The notes beneath the pieces are model-generated. The model was not told where the DNA came from, did not search any database, and saw only the letters and a list, made by a program, of their open reading frames with translations. From Calycina herbarum (Eukaryota; Ascomycota; Leotiomycetes; Helotiales; Pezizellaceae), in NCBI GenBank assembly GCA_001414485.1, contig LLEY01000033.1, forward strand, positions 124,001 to 188,000: DNA of 64,000 bases, read 5' to 3'. Position 1 is the first letter of the stretch. The number at the start of each line of letters is the position of its first letter. A program made the position numbers and the translations under genes. Positions 47,981-59,700 of the stretch are shown here, in pieces.

Positions 47981-48818
47981 GGTGTTGAGCGTTAAATTAG
48001 AGCTCGTTGTCAGTTGGAAGAATGTATTGTAGAGAGAGGACAGAGAGCTGGAAAGCAAGAAGTGAACTGAAGGAGATGTTTTGGTTCCCCACAAGCTGTT
48101 AGCCAAGTGAATCTGGGGCAACAAAAGTTGGCCGAGCCGAGGTTCGAGAATCGACCAATGAACGGCCTTACATTACATTTCGAGCGCTAGCGTACTTGGC
48201 ACTAGCCGGAGTGAGACATGGGGTTGTGGGGTAGAGTTAAGCAATTATCTCAGATCTTAGAAATAATTACTTCCCAAGAAATTCCTTTCAAAGTTATCAG
48301 AACAAAAAACAAGCCATTTGACGATTCCTTGCTACTGGAGTAACAAGAACTATTTACTCACATTTTTAGCTTCGATCTCGGAGCTGTTTAGCTGAAGATA
48401 TGTGGAAAATTGAAATACTTCTTTCAGAGAGGGAAAAGTGGAGGATATTCATTGCAGAAAAGTTTGTGTTTACAATGCCTGTAGGCTTGCAAGATTGCCA
48501 ACCGAAACTTGATAGCTGAAACAGTTTCAAAACTATATTTATGAACGCAATTTCATTCAAATACTCCGTATCTGCCTGCAGAAAATTAATATCGTGACCA
48601 AGGTAGACAAAAGCTACTGGCTAGTTAAGCGAAGCAATCACTTTTAGATTGCTGAGGGGTAAGTATGTAAGTATGATGAGTAATTCATCTTGTTCTCGTC
48701 ATTCAACCAGAGTGCATCTTGCTCCCAAGTAGTGAGACATCTTTGAAAAAGTACAGTACTTCTCAGTCGACAAATCGTAAATCTTTTGCCTTCCCGCGAC
48801 TCGACTTGTGACAGCAGA
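47981..48818. promoter_or_regulatory. divergent upstream region of ACAD and DUF427 genes
   Basis: 838 bp between the opposed start codons, without a recognisable gene; presumably two promoters and 5' UTRs. Confidence 0.4.
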
Positions 48819-49813
48819 ATGACCGAAGCGGAGTGAGCCTCCTTGCGATTCAACGACGTCTTGAGCTGACAAACTGTCTAAACAGTCTTAAAGCCTTGGC
48901 CGACAAGCTCACAAAAGAGGGGCTACATAAAATCGAAAACACACCTCGTCGGGTCAGAGGTATTCTGGGCGGACAATACATTTTCGACACCACCAGCGCG
49001 GTATATGTTTGGGAGCATCCATATTGTAATCTCGCTCCTCCCCCGTCTCTACGTACCCCTTTCTGAAATACCCTTATTCAAAAGAAAACTTCTCCAACAC
49101 TGACTTCCAAGACCCATATTTCTACATACCAAAACGCTCCATACTCCCCTCATTGCTCACCAAAGTATCCGATTCCGCTCCCGATTCGCCCTACTACATA
49201 GCAACGATTAAGAACGGTATACATACAGCGGATGGCATCCTAGTATTCTCCTATCCAGGACCTCTCGATGATTTGATACGTATCCCAGTTCCCAGCCTCG
49301 ACAAATGGCTCGTGGAAGACGAAATTCTCCAAGGAACGCACCCCAAAGACCCCTACAAAAGAATAGAAACATTCCCGTCGTCTCGAGAAATCCGCATCGA
49401 GTATAAGGGCACAACCATCCTCACATCGTCCCAGAATATTTTCCTGTATGAAACAATGCTGCGACCTAGATATTATCTCAACCCGGTGGCCTTGCTAGAT
49501 GACCCTGAATCGAGTTCCTTGGTAGAGAGCGAGACGACAACTTTTTGTCCTTATAAAGGAATGGCCAAGTATGTTCCCTCCTCTTGATTCATTCCCATCA
49601 CCCTGTACATAATTGGTTTTCTTGAACCCAACCTTTTCGGAACTAATAATGCTTCACAACAGCTACTACGATCTCAAAATCGGAGACGAAATTGTCAAAG
49701 ACGCAGTTTGGTATTACAAGTACCCGACCCCCGAGTCGGCTCTGATCGCGGGAAGATTGTGTTTCTACAATGAGAAATTTGATCTTTTCGTTGATGGCGT
49801 GAAGGAGAAGTAG
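48819..49813 (+). CDS. DUF427-domain protein
   Basis: Four exons: a 14-nt first exon 48819-48832 (MTEA plus two bases), 48886-49025, 49112-49568 and 49663-49813, giving 253 aa. The joints read MTEA|DLKALADKL, EHPY|YPYFYIPK and GMAK|NYYDLKIGD. Two DUF427-type repeats are visible. The first has RRVRGILGGQYIFDTTSAVY; the second has REIRIEYKGTTILTSSQNIF and ends with CPYKGMAKNYYD, VKDAVWYYKYPTPE and LCFYNEKFDLFVDG, the family's hallmark segments. DUF427 proteins are small beta-rich proteins found in bacteria and fungi, with no firmly established reaction. The start rests on the micro-exon; without it no ATG opens the conserved frame. Confidence 0.85.
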
Positions 49814-51436
49814 TGGAATTTAGGGTATGAAATATCCCTTCCAACGTTTATATATTCAATAAAGAGGGGTAATTTTGTCGACAGTTGATCGAAACCACTC
49901 CTAAAGCGCAATGTGTTTGCTGGGTGTCTTAGACGATTTTTTTGGGGGGGGGGGATGATTCTGTTCAGGTCAGCGCTACAACCACAAGGTCTTGTTTGGT
50001 CGAGGGGAAGGAATAAAAATAACAAATGTATCACCTGTCCTCATTTTCCATCATCCCGCAAAGAAAAAAATGAGCATCAAGAATGAAGGAGCATGATGCA
50101 AACAAACAAAGACTCACCTCCTAAATCCCAAACCGCACCTCATAACCCCAATTCCATAAACTCAACCTCGTAAGAAGAAAGGAGCGACACAAGTCTCGTC
50201 TTCCGAGGTGCCCTGGTCCCGTTGGGTCAAGGTTATGGTGTAGAAGGAACGAACACGACCACCTCGATACCTTGACCAATAGAAGATGGTTGAGTTAAGT
50301 CAGAGAAAGAACGAACGACTCTGAACACGAGAGCCGCGGCAGACTCAGATGCGGGAGTATTGGGGAGTCGTGCCTTCCCTTCTTGATTCTTTTTCTCTCG
50401 CATCTCACACGTCGTCTTGGTGGGTTGAGGTCAACGAGAGGCAAGGAAGGAGCTCTCGTCTCACTCTAGGTACTTTGACAAGACTCCCACAAACGCCCTC
50501 TCCCCCTCTCCATTTAGAACCCCAAAACCAACTCCGCGCCCTTTCTCTCATCACTACCTACCACTCCTCCACCTCAACCCGAAATCAAAGCGTTCACTCC
50601 CAAACCACCGCTGCAAAATTTCGCATCCTCCTTCTCATCTCGCCCTTTAAAGTTCAAGTAGACCAAGGTACAGGTAGTCGGAGACGCAGAATTTGCTCGA
50701 AGGCGTTGCTACTCTAATGGAATTTTTCGTTGGGAAGAGGCCGGGAAGGTTTATAGTACTAACTTTAAACTAAATGAACCCTGCCCCGCCCCGCATTCAA
50801 GCCAGGCTATGTAGCTGGGCACTACCTACCCTACTTTAGTACATTAGTTACGTCAGTCTAACAGACCATTGCACTCCCACTCAAGTCCCCAAAACTTGAG
50901 AGGGTCGAAACTTTAGCATCAATATGGCACACACAAGTATAGAAATTTTGAAGTTTTGCTTTTATTTTGTCATCCCGTCATCTGATTTCATGGCTGCCTT
51001 CCACCTCTCACCTCTCTCACCACCACACCCGGAAAATCATACAAGTCATGAAATGCAGGACCCTCCACCTTCATTGGAAATCCTCAACTGATTTCAAAGA
51101 AGTGATTCGCCCACACAACTACGCAATTCGCGTACCGTTATCTACAACATGAAGGGTATTTATGTAAATGAAGAGCCGCCCTCCCTGGATGCAAACTTTT
51201 CTTTTTGAGAAGTCCGGAAAGTAGCGTAGCGCCAACAGAAAAAAGGAAATTTGAGGCCAAATGGTAGAGAACCTTTTCAGCCAAAAGGGATAACAAAGCT
51301 CTTCCTCTGAATATCCTCATGCAGATTTCCCGCTTGACAAGGCGTTGGACTGAAAGAAATGGACTCGGCCTCGTTTGAAATAAAGCAGACTACATTCAAC
51401 GTAAAGGTCCGGTTTGATTGCTCTTCATCCAAGTTC
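49814..51436. other. 1.6-kb intergenic stretch, no gene recognised
   Basis: The 3' end of the DUF427 gene is followed by short frames (for example 50,349-50,717) of pyrimidine-rich composition and no recognisable product. A run of 10-11 G occurs at about 49,944-49,954. The last ~100 bp before 51,437 are the 3' UTR of the Air-like gene. Confidence 0.4.
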
Positions 51437-54124
51437 TCAGTATTGACCTGAAGCATTTCTTGCAGCAGCCGCAGCCTTCGCTTCACGCTCACGTTTCTTT
51501 GCATTTTTACCCAGCTTTCTCTGAATTTTTGGATCCGTGGGTGCAGAACCGCCTGGTAAATGTTGTGCTTTCGCCTGCTGGAGTGCTTTACTTTTCTTCT
51601 TCTTTTGCTTTTTGTGTGCTTCGGGCGCAGGACCGGGACCAGGACCGGGACTGTCCGCACGAGGTCTCTTTCTCATTGAATATCTCTCCTCTCTCGGAGC
51701 AAGCTGTTGGTCTAAAGGAGGATAGTTGGGTGCGGGATGTTGTTGATAGGTTGCCCGAGAATAAGAGTCCTGAATGTGATTCTGAACATTAAACCCCCTG
51801 CCACTATCACGATAGTCCTCCTGGTATTCCTCCCGATATTGAGGACGGTATAAATTGTCGTTGAAAGACCTAGGAGCATTTCTTGGGGGTTCATTGAAAT
51901 GAATGTGTCCATTTTGAGCCGGGGCTTTGTTGATTTTGGGACGAATGAAATCAGACTCATCATCGCTGTCGTCGATAGTAAAGGGATCGTTGGATTTACC
52001 TTTGCCCTTGATACTAAACTCTTTCTGCTTTGGTTTTGGCATCGAATAGTCAACACCTGCGGAAACAGCTCGATCTAGGCTCTGGATATCAACATATTTC
52101 CGTAAATTTGTGAGCGTCCATGTGAGACCACCAGGACAGTCCCTGCTTAACCCGCAGGAAGGTCCATAATGACCGTCGGCGCCACATTGATAACAATGTA
52201 TGGGGATATCACGAACGACCTTGATTTCCTCCTGCTTTGGGGCGAAGCTTCGCCAAACAAATTGGCATGCCTCTTCCAAATGATCCAGAGAGCCACATAT
52301 ATCGCATGGACTAGACTCCGCTCGGGCAAAAAGCTTTTCTGGGCAGTTTACTGCCCCGTGAAAACCCCTTTGACGACACTTGAGGCAACGATGATGGCTG
52401 GGGCACATAAAGCTCGAATGTTTTCCGACCTGCATGCAATGCTCGCAATATAGTGCTGGACAAGTGCCAACCCCATGCCCAGTATCACCACAGGCAAGAC
52501 ACCGGTAGATAGACTCGCCATCGGAGGGGAAATACCTCTTCTGGAGTGCCACCTCCTCGGGACTGATAACAATGGCAGCAACCTTGGGTTTTGACAAAGG
52601 TAACGAGTTGGTCATTTGAACATCATTATCTTTCGAGATGACAGCAACCTTGGGTTTTGACAAAGGCAATGAGTTGGTTGTCTGAACATCATTATCTTTC
52701 GAGATGACATCAGTGCCATTATTCCCATGTTTCGGCGACCAGCCAGTTAGGTCGATGGTGACGCTGGTAGAAGAAACAAGGGGTTGGTACTTTTCTGTTT
52801 GCTTTGATGATCTCCTCGAGGACTTCAAGGCAGGGAGGACTTGCTGAGGCTGAACTGATGGCTGGGTAGCATTCTCCACAGGCTTGCGACCTTCGCTGGC
52901 TAAGTCCATTGCCTGCTCAAATGTAAGGAAGCCCGTAGCTCTAGACGATGCCAACAAGATTGGTTGGAGATCGGGGAGATGGCAGTACCAATTACTCTGG
53001 TAGCAGTGGAAGGCACTTCGAAGGTCTCCAATCTTCCAATCATGAATGCCACCCAAATTGGCTTTCAAAAATGCTGGTGCGAATGTGTTGAATGAAAAGT
53101 CCTGGATTTTATAAGGCATGCCTAGTTCGTTGAACATCAAGGGAGTCGCAAATATCTTACTATGATGTTGAAATGGTCGCGTTATTCTTGCAGGCGTGGG
53201 GTAGAATGTCTTTCCGGTATTGATCAACACCGCAGCCCGCCATGCTGCTGGTAGAGGCCATGACTTCGTTTGTGCAAGAACCAGGTCGACATCAGCCGTC
53301 ACAGCTTCAATGTTAGAGCTTCGAGTGCCAGCTCTGATAGATTCAGGAGGCTCTTGGGAGATTTGCAAAGCTTCAGCTGTCGTAATTCCCACTCCAACTG
53401 GAGGTGGATTATCTGACACAACCTTTGATGCTTGGGAGTCTTGGGAAACCATGGGTTTCTGAGTCTGGGGTTTGGGAGAGTTGCTCGCGATCTCACTCTT
53501 CTTGGTCTCCCCGATCACAGGCCCCTTTGGTTGCGAGACTGGCGGTTGCTTTGGTGGGTTTGCAGTGCGTGATGACCGCTTAGCGCCAAACGAAGTACGG
53601 AGTCCTGGCTGAACACCTTTATTCCATCCCGAGGATGGAGGTGTTGGGTCATCCTTGGGGGGAGATAACTGAGAGCCATCTTGTGCAAAGACAGGGACAG
53701 TATTCCGTGCTTGTACACCTGCTCCCACATGGCCTTGGTCGGTCGGAAACAAATATAGTGCTGGTTGGGTTTGTGAAGGGACAGAAGAACCCTCGTGCTG
53801 CGCAGAAAAAGCTCCTCCAGCCATTGTTGTGTTGGCACCGGGCCCCTTCTCTTCGGTCTCTTGGACAACTGTAGATGTAGGCGACAAGTGACTTTCATCT
53901 CCATCAGCCCGAATCGGCACTTCGACAGGAGATATTAAGGCTGCGTCCACAGTCTTGCCATCTCCCTTCGTTGTGCCGCTCGCAAGTATGGCAGGCATCC
54001 CAGGAGAGTCAAGATCATGCTCCGAGTTCATCATCGTGAGCGGCTCTCTATCCTGCAGATCGCGCTTTCGCCCCACGACTGATGTCCTCGAGTCGTCCGT
54101 GACATCGGTGTCCTGTTCCGTCAT
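51437..54124 (-). CDS. Air1/Air2-like CCHC zinc-knuckle protein
   Basis: A single long exon of 895 aa. The N-terminal half is Pro/Ser/Thr-rich and disordered. The central part carries a WPLPAAWRAAVLINTGK ... HDWKIGDLRSAFHCY region, conserved-looking but unnamed. From Cys542 a cluster of CCHC knuckles follows (CLACGDTGHGVGTC, CEHCMQVGKHSSFMC, CLKCRQRGFHGAVNC, CDICGSLDHLEEAC, CYQCGADGHYGPSC), the arrangement of the yeast Air proteins that feed RNAs to the TRAMP polyadenylation complex and nuclear exosome. The C terminus is basic (KKQKKKKSK, KNAKKREREAKAA) as for a nuclear RNA-binding protein. It is far longer than yeast Air1/2, so the role is inferred from the knuckle array. A 66-bp tandem duplication lies just before the knuckles. 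Confidence 0.85.
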   Translation of the reverse strand: MTEQDTDVTDDSRTSVVGRKRDLQDREPLTMMNSEHDLDSPGMPAILASGTTKGDGKTVDAALISPVEVPIRADGDESHLSPTSTVVQETEEKGPGANTTMAGGAFSAQHEGSSVPSQTQPALYLFPTDQGHVGAGVQARNTVPVFAQDGSQLSPPKDDPTPPSSGWNKGVQPGLRTSFGAKRSSRTANPPKQPPVSQPKGPVIGETKKSEIASNSPKPQTQKPMVSQDSQASKVVSDNPPPVGVGITTAEALQISQEPPESIRAGTRSSNIEAVTADVDLVLAQTKSWPLPAAWRAAVLINTGKTFYPTPARITRPFQHHSKIFATPLMFNELGMPYKIQDFSFNTFAPAFLKANLGGIHDWKIGDLRSAFHCYQSNWYCHLPDLQPILLASSRATGFLTFEQAMDLASEGRKPVENATQPSVQPQQVLPALKSSRRSSKQTEKYQPLVSSTSVTIDLTGWSPKHGNNGTDVISKDNDVQTTNSLPLSKPKVAVISKDNDVQMTNSLPLSKPKVAAIVISPEEVALQKRYFPSDGESIYRCLACGDTGHGVGTCPALYCEHCMQVGKHSSFMCPSHHRCLKCRQRGFHGAVNCPEKLFARAESSPCDICGSLDHLEEACQFVWRSFAPKQEEIKVVRDIPIHCYQCGADGHYGPSCGLSRDCPGGLTWTLTNLRKYVDIQSLDRAVSAGVDYSMPKPKQKEFSIKGKGKSNDPFTIDDSDDESDFIRPKINKAPAQNGHIHFNEPPRNAPRSFNDNLYRPQYREEYQEDYRDSGRGFNVQNHIQDSYSRATYQQHPAPNYPPLDQQLAPREERYSMRKRPRADSPGPGPGPAPEAHKKQKKKKSKALQQAKAQHLPGGSAPTDPKIQRKLGKNAKKREREAKAAAAARNASGQY
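52576..52707 (-). repeat. 66-bp tandem duplication within the Air-like gene
   Basis: Two copies (52,576-52,641 and 52,642-52,707) encode a 22-residue unit, VISKDNDVQ(T/M)TNSLPLSKPK with trailing residues, head to tail. The few differences suggest recent origin and the unit keeps the frame. Confidence 0.9.
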
Positions 54125-55206
54125 GATTGTGTATGGTCAATCGCAGTGAGGGTCATTCGTCGATCAGCTTCAACTGTACGAGCAGTATGCCTTTGCTGCG
54201 GCAGACGAATATAGGATGGATGCGATCTTGTTGCTGTGTGCGCGTGTGGGTATGGGTATGGGACACAATGAATCGAGGCCCTACACACAAAAGAAGTTAG
54301 TTCTCGTCGACGACCCTCTGATATCAAATCGCAGAATCTGCGACCGGTTAGACAGCAGGTGTGCGCAGACGACGAGCTGCACGGCGGTGTGTATGTATTG
54401 TATGTACAGTGGCGACGAGATCAAAGTGGTGGTGGTGGAGGAGATGGAGGGGAGAGGTTGACCTGAGGTCGAGAATAATTTCCAACCCCCCGGTAATCTT
54501 TTCCACCGGCCACCGGAGCCGATGCACCTCAGTGGTCGCCTCATTCAAGTCACCACCACGCCCACCCATCTTCTTCCTCTGCCCAACCTTTGGGACGCCC
54601 CCCCGTTCTTGTATCACGACATAGTATCTCTACATCCAATACGCCGTGCAGTCCACAGCTTCCACTAAGCTTCGCTGCTCTCAACACCCTCCTTGCAGAG
54701 ACCCCAAGTGAGTTAACTGTATTTGTGCTCGTCGTTCCAATCCCCGGCAGATGAATTGTCCCCAACGACTTTCCCGAAACCAGAAAGAACTAGAAACCCC
54801 CCACGAGCCGTTTCTGGACTTTCTACAGACCTGTTATCATCAATTGTCTCTCCTAGCGGCTCGCAGACCAGATCAACACCTTTTCCTGCGTGTGCCGTGT
54901 TCGGAATCTGTGCTAACGTGGTGTTTGTAGGACCACATCAGAGTAGACAAGCAACACGGCCGTGTCTTCCACTTCTTGACGGCGTCAAATACGGTCTCTT
55001 GTTTCTCACTTCAACCGTATCTTCGAGCACGAAACACCCCCCCTTGACGCCATACCTACACGAGACATTGCCCGTGCAAACGCACCCAAACCTTCAAAAT
55101 TCCAGCTTCGACTACCGCCAAACTGTCTTCTCCAATCCTCCTGCCTCGAACCGTCTCTTACGACGCGACCTCCAAACCTCCCCGGTCGAGTGGCCAATAT
55201 AGTGCG
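54125..55206. promoter_or_regulatory. divergent upstream region of Air-like and ORM genes
   Basis: 1.08 kb between opposed starts. It is GC-richer than its surroundings, with GGTGGTGGTGG-type purine tracts on one strand around 54,430, and the distal part is likely the long 5' UTR of ORM. Overlapping short frames on both strands have no recognisable product. Confidence 0.4.
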
Positions 55207-55939
55207 ATGAGCGAGCATAAGACCGGGAGGCGACGGCGGTCGAGTAGCTTGCTCTACCAAGAACCCCCCGAAACAATCGAACATATGAGTGATCAGGCCG
55301 CATTACCAAATTTGAATGCCGACTGGGTCAACGCAAAAGGTTAGCGCTTCCTGGGGGAGAATATGGGATTGAGAATTCACACCATATCTCGGTATTATCC
55401 TTGAATTTCAAGCGTCGAGATATATACAATTGCGAGGCGTCCTTTGGTTCAACAGTGCTAACAATTCTGGTGCTTCAAGGTGCATGGACGATACATGTGG
55501 TGTTGATTGCATGCCTCAAGATCCTTTTTGACATAATTCCCGGAGTGTCACAAGAAACGTCGTGGACCCTGACGAACATATCTTACATGTTCGGTTCATT
55601 CCTCATGTTTCATTGGGTCCGGGGAGTGCCTTTCGAGTTTAATGCAGGCGCATACGACAACCTGAATATGTGGGAGCAAATCGACAATGGAGCTCAATAC
55701 ACGCCGGCCAAGAAATTTTTGCTCAGTGTGCCCATTGTTCTATTTTTGTTGAGTACCCACTACACTCACTACGACCTGACCTACTTTACCATTAATTTTT
55801 TGGCTGTATTGGGGGTGGTCATACCAAAACTACCATACGTAAGAGCCCCACCAAGAGATCAATGAGAACCAAGCTAACTGATTCTCAGAGTCATCGAACC
55901 CGGGTCGGACTATTTTCTGGTGCCCCAGAAGACAGATAG
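55207..55939 (+). CDS. ORM1: ORMDL family regulator of sphingolipid synthesis
   Basis: An ER membrane protein that inhibits serine palmitoyltransferase and is relieved by phosphorylation of its N terminus. Exons 55207-55339, 55480-55838 and 55889-55939 give 180 aa. The N terminus has a basic/Ser patch (RRRRSSSLL), the kind of site targeted by Ypk-type kinases in yeast Orm1/2. The core is diagnostic: LNADWVNAKGAWTIHVVLI, ETSWTLTNISYMFGSFLMFH, the GVPFEFNAGAYDNLNMWEQI block and THYTHYDLTYFTINF. The end is GLFSGAPEDR. Four membrane segments are expected. The joints at both introns restore the family sequence exactly. Confidence 0.96.
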
Positions 55940-56310
55940 AAGGAAATTGCATGGCGTTTGTACGATATTTTGAGTTTACCTCGTTGGTGTGGCCGATTAA
56001 AATACACGATTGGCAGCAAATGCATGAAAGGATGTATTTAAACAGGAAAGGAGTTATCAACTTTTGGCTACATGGAACATATCAATCTCACAAGAATGAT
56101 CACATTGTTTTCTCTTTTTGTGATATTGAGACAGCAGAAGTTCCGGCCATAATTGTGGGCGAGTTGAATTGTTTGAGGTAACTACTTCCTTAAATGCCAG
56201 TTAAATATCACTCAATTTTCGCCATGTTAAAAATGCTAACATACTATTAGCTCTCGTGATGTCAGCTTCTTTGCGTTGGTGCGAATTTAACTAGTTGCCA
56301 ACCAAAGTAG

Positions 56311-56465
56311 CGCAAGTGCGATAACGGATTTAATGTCATTGAGCCGGGATATATATTCTCCCTTGATGACCGCAAGTGTAACAAAGGGATTCAACGGATT
56401 CAATTTCGTTGAACCATGATGTTTTCTGCTCCGAAGGTCGCAAGTGCACTAACGGATTCAATTCT
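56311..56465 (+). repeat. three spaced direct repeats upstream of the wall-protein gene
   Basis: CGCAAGTG at 56,311, 56,371 and 56,439 is each followed within a few bases by an AACGGATT(C/T)AAT block. Spacings are 60 and 68 bp. They lie 240-400 bp upstream of the wall-protein ATG and about 400 bp after ORM, so they may be promoter elements or a decayed minisatellite. Confidence 0.65.
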
Positions 56466-56705
56466 TTTCAACTCTTTATCTTATACACTCTTTCAATGAT
56501 GCGGACATTTTTCATTCTGCATTCTGCTAACTTCTAGCTAGTTCATTCTCTACTTTAGTTAATTTCGAAAGAGTATAACATCAATCACTTCCCTGCTTTT
56601 AAAATATATATCTTCCATCATAATTCAGACTCCAATCGTTTTCGCATTTCCATCGTTTTTTGTTTTGTTCAACCCAGTCACTCGCTTCCAGTACCTTTTC
56701 CCACG

Positions 56706-59700
56706 ATGCAATTCAAGGGAATCGTTACAAGCGTTGCCCTCGCGGGTACCGCCCAGGCATTCGTTTTGCCTTACAACAACGAGCCATACAATCCTGAGAC
56801 CACGGATCTGTACAAGCACGAGGATACCCCAGCCTACAAGCCTGAATACACCGAGGTTTACAAGCACGAGGTCACTGCCTACGAGCCAGAATACAAGTCT
56901 GAGACCACCGCCTACTACAAGCCAGAGGAGACTCCATACTCTGCTGAGTACAAGCCAGAGTACGAGGAGTACAAGCCAACCGAGACCGCCTACTACAACC
57001 CAGAGGAGACTCCATACTCTGCCGAGTACAAGCCAGAGTACGAGGAGTACAAGCCAACCGAGACCGCCTACTATAACCCAGAGGAGACTCCATACTCTGC
57101 TGAGTACAAGCCAGAGTACGAGGAGTACAAGTCCGAGTACAAGCCAGAATACAAGCCAGAGACCACCGCCTATTACAAGCCAGAGGAGACTCCATACGTA
57201 GCCGAGTACAAGCCAGAGTATAAGGAGTACAAGCCAGAGACCACTGCTTATTACGCTTCTGAGACCACCGCCTACTATAAGCCAGAGGAGACTCCATACG
57301 TTGCCGAGTACAAGCCAGAATACAAGACCAAGGAGAACGACTACAAATCCGGCGATTACGAGCCAAAGAAGTATGAGAGACGTAGCATTGGACGCCCATA
57401 CGACATCCAGGAGCCAAAGCACTTGCAAAATGAGCACAAGAAGCCTGGTTACAAGGCTGAGGAGTACAAGCCAGAGACCACCGCTTACTACCAGCCAGAG
57501 GAGACCCCATACTACGAGTACAAGCCAACTGTTTACGATCCAGAGTACAAGCCAGTCGAGACCGCATACTACAAGTCTGCCGAGTACGAGCCGGAGTATA
57601 AGGAGTACAAACCAACTGTTTACGATCCAGAGTACAAGTCAGTCGAGACCCCATACGTTCATAAGCCTACCCCATACTACGAGGGTTACAAGCCAGAGCA
57701 CAAGTCAGAGGAGCACAATTCAGAGGAGGAGAATGAGGATGAGAATGAGAATGGGAATGGGAATGGGAATGGGAATGAGAATGAGAATGAGAATGAGAAT
57801 GAGGATGAGGATGAGGATGAGGATGAGATTACTTCAACTTCTAACAAAACCTCAACCTCTGTTGAGACTACCATTGCCACCTCCACTGACGTAACCACCG
57901 AGTTCACCCCAGTTACCGAGGACAACGTTCAAAAGCGTAGCGAGTATAAGTCAGAATACAAGCCAACCGAGACCGCTTACTATAAGTCCGAGACCACTGC
58001 TTATTATAAGCCAGAGGAGACCAGCGCTTACTACGAGCCAGAGAAGACCAGCGCTTACTACGAGCCAGAGACCACTGCTTATTATAAGCCAGAGGAGACC
58101 AGCGCTTACTATGAGCCAGAGTATAAGTCTGCTGAGTACAAGGAGTATAAGTCCGAGTACAAGCCAGAGTACAAGTCCGCCTACTACAAGCCAGAGTACA
58201 AGTCCGCCGAATACAAGCCAGAGTATAAGTCTGCTGAGTACAAGGAGTACAAGTCTGAGTATAAGCCGGAGTATAAGGAGTATAAGGAGTACAAGCCAAC
58301 GGAGACCTCTGCATACTACAAGCCAGAGGAAACCCACTACTACAAGTCTTCCCAGACCGCATACTACAAGCCAGAAGAGACACACTACAAGGCTGAGTAC
58401 AAGCACAACTCCGAGTACAAGTCAACTGACCTTCCTTACAAGGCTGATTACAAGCCAACCGAGTCCGCTTACTACAAGCCAACAGAGACCGCATACAAGC
58501 ACGGTTACAAGACCTTTGAGTCTGCTTACTACAAGCCAACTGCAACCTCATACAAGAAGGGTTACAAGCAAGTTTCCAGCAAGGGTTATACGGCATCTGC
58601 ACCATATGCCACCGGAAACTTGTATACGACTTCTCAGGGATATGCTGCTGGTACTACTGTAAGTTCATTCCATCCTGCTTTTGGGAAACCTCGCTAATCT
58701 TTTACAGGGTTTCTTGACCACCACCGTTGATACTGGATCTTTCACCACCATCATTGTCACTGAGACTGAGACTCCTGCGTAAGTTATTTTTCCACCCCTC
58801 CATCATCAACTATCTGCCTTTCACTCAAAATCTCCTTGGCCATTTCTTCACGAGTCATTCCGCATCATTTATCCAACGTCTCTTGGAGTTTTCATGCTAA
58901 TATCAATCACTTCTCCTAGCCCTGGTACCACCAACGAGGTCACCAAGACCATCACCCTCCCAGCCGATGCTTACCAAACATCCATCTACAACAACAAGAA
59001 CGGAACCCACGGTGCTTATGGCCCAGGACGAAAGGGTGGTAACAACGCCTACAAGCCGATTGGTGGAGGCTTCAAGAACCCATATGGACCAGCTAACTCC
59101 AACAACGGTGCTTATAACAACGGCCCAAAGAATGGTCCTTATGTTCCTGGAAAGCCATATGCAGTCAACGGCACTGCTCCAGCCCCAGGACCAAATGTTC
59201 CAGCTCCAGGTTCTCCATATTCTCCAGCTCCAGGTGCACCAAATGCACCAAATGCTCCAAATGCCCCAGCTCCAGGACAAAACACTCCTGGCCAAAATGG
59301 TTCCAATGGGCAGAACGGAGCTAGCGGCTCAAATGGCAGCAACGGTTCCAATGGCGTGAATGGCAGCAACGGCTCAAACGGCGTCTGCCCAACATGCCCT
59401 AAATCAAAGCCATACCCAGCTGTTAACGGAACTGCTCCATATATTCCAAATGCCCCAGTACCCAACATGCCAGGCGCCCCAGCTCCAGGTTCTCCAAATG
59501 CTCCAGGTTCTCCAAATGCCCCAGTACCCAACATGCCAGGCGCCCCAGCTCCAGGTTCTCCAAATGCCCCAGCACCAAACATGCCAGGTGCCCAAGCTCC
59601 AGGTTTTCCAAATGCTCCAGGTTCTCCAAATGCCCCAGCCCCTTATTCTCCAGCACCAGCACCTGGTGCCCCAGGTTCTTCCCCATCCATCCCAAACCCT

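Noticed and set aside
56706..58658. Kex2-processed repeat precursor of a ribosomal peptide (RiPP) product
   Set aside because: Only one or two dibasic sites occur and they do not separate the repeats; no tailoring genes lie nearby and the C terminus is a GPI signal.
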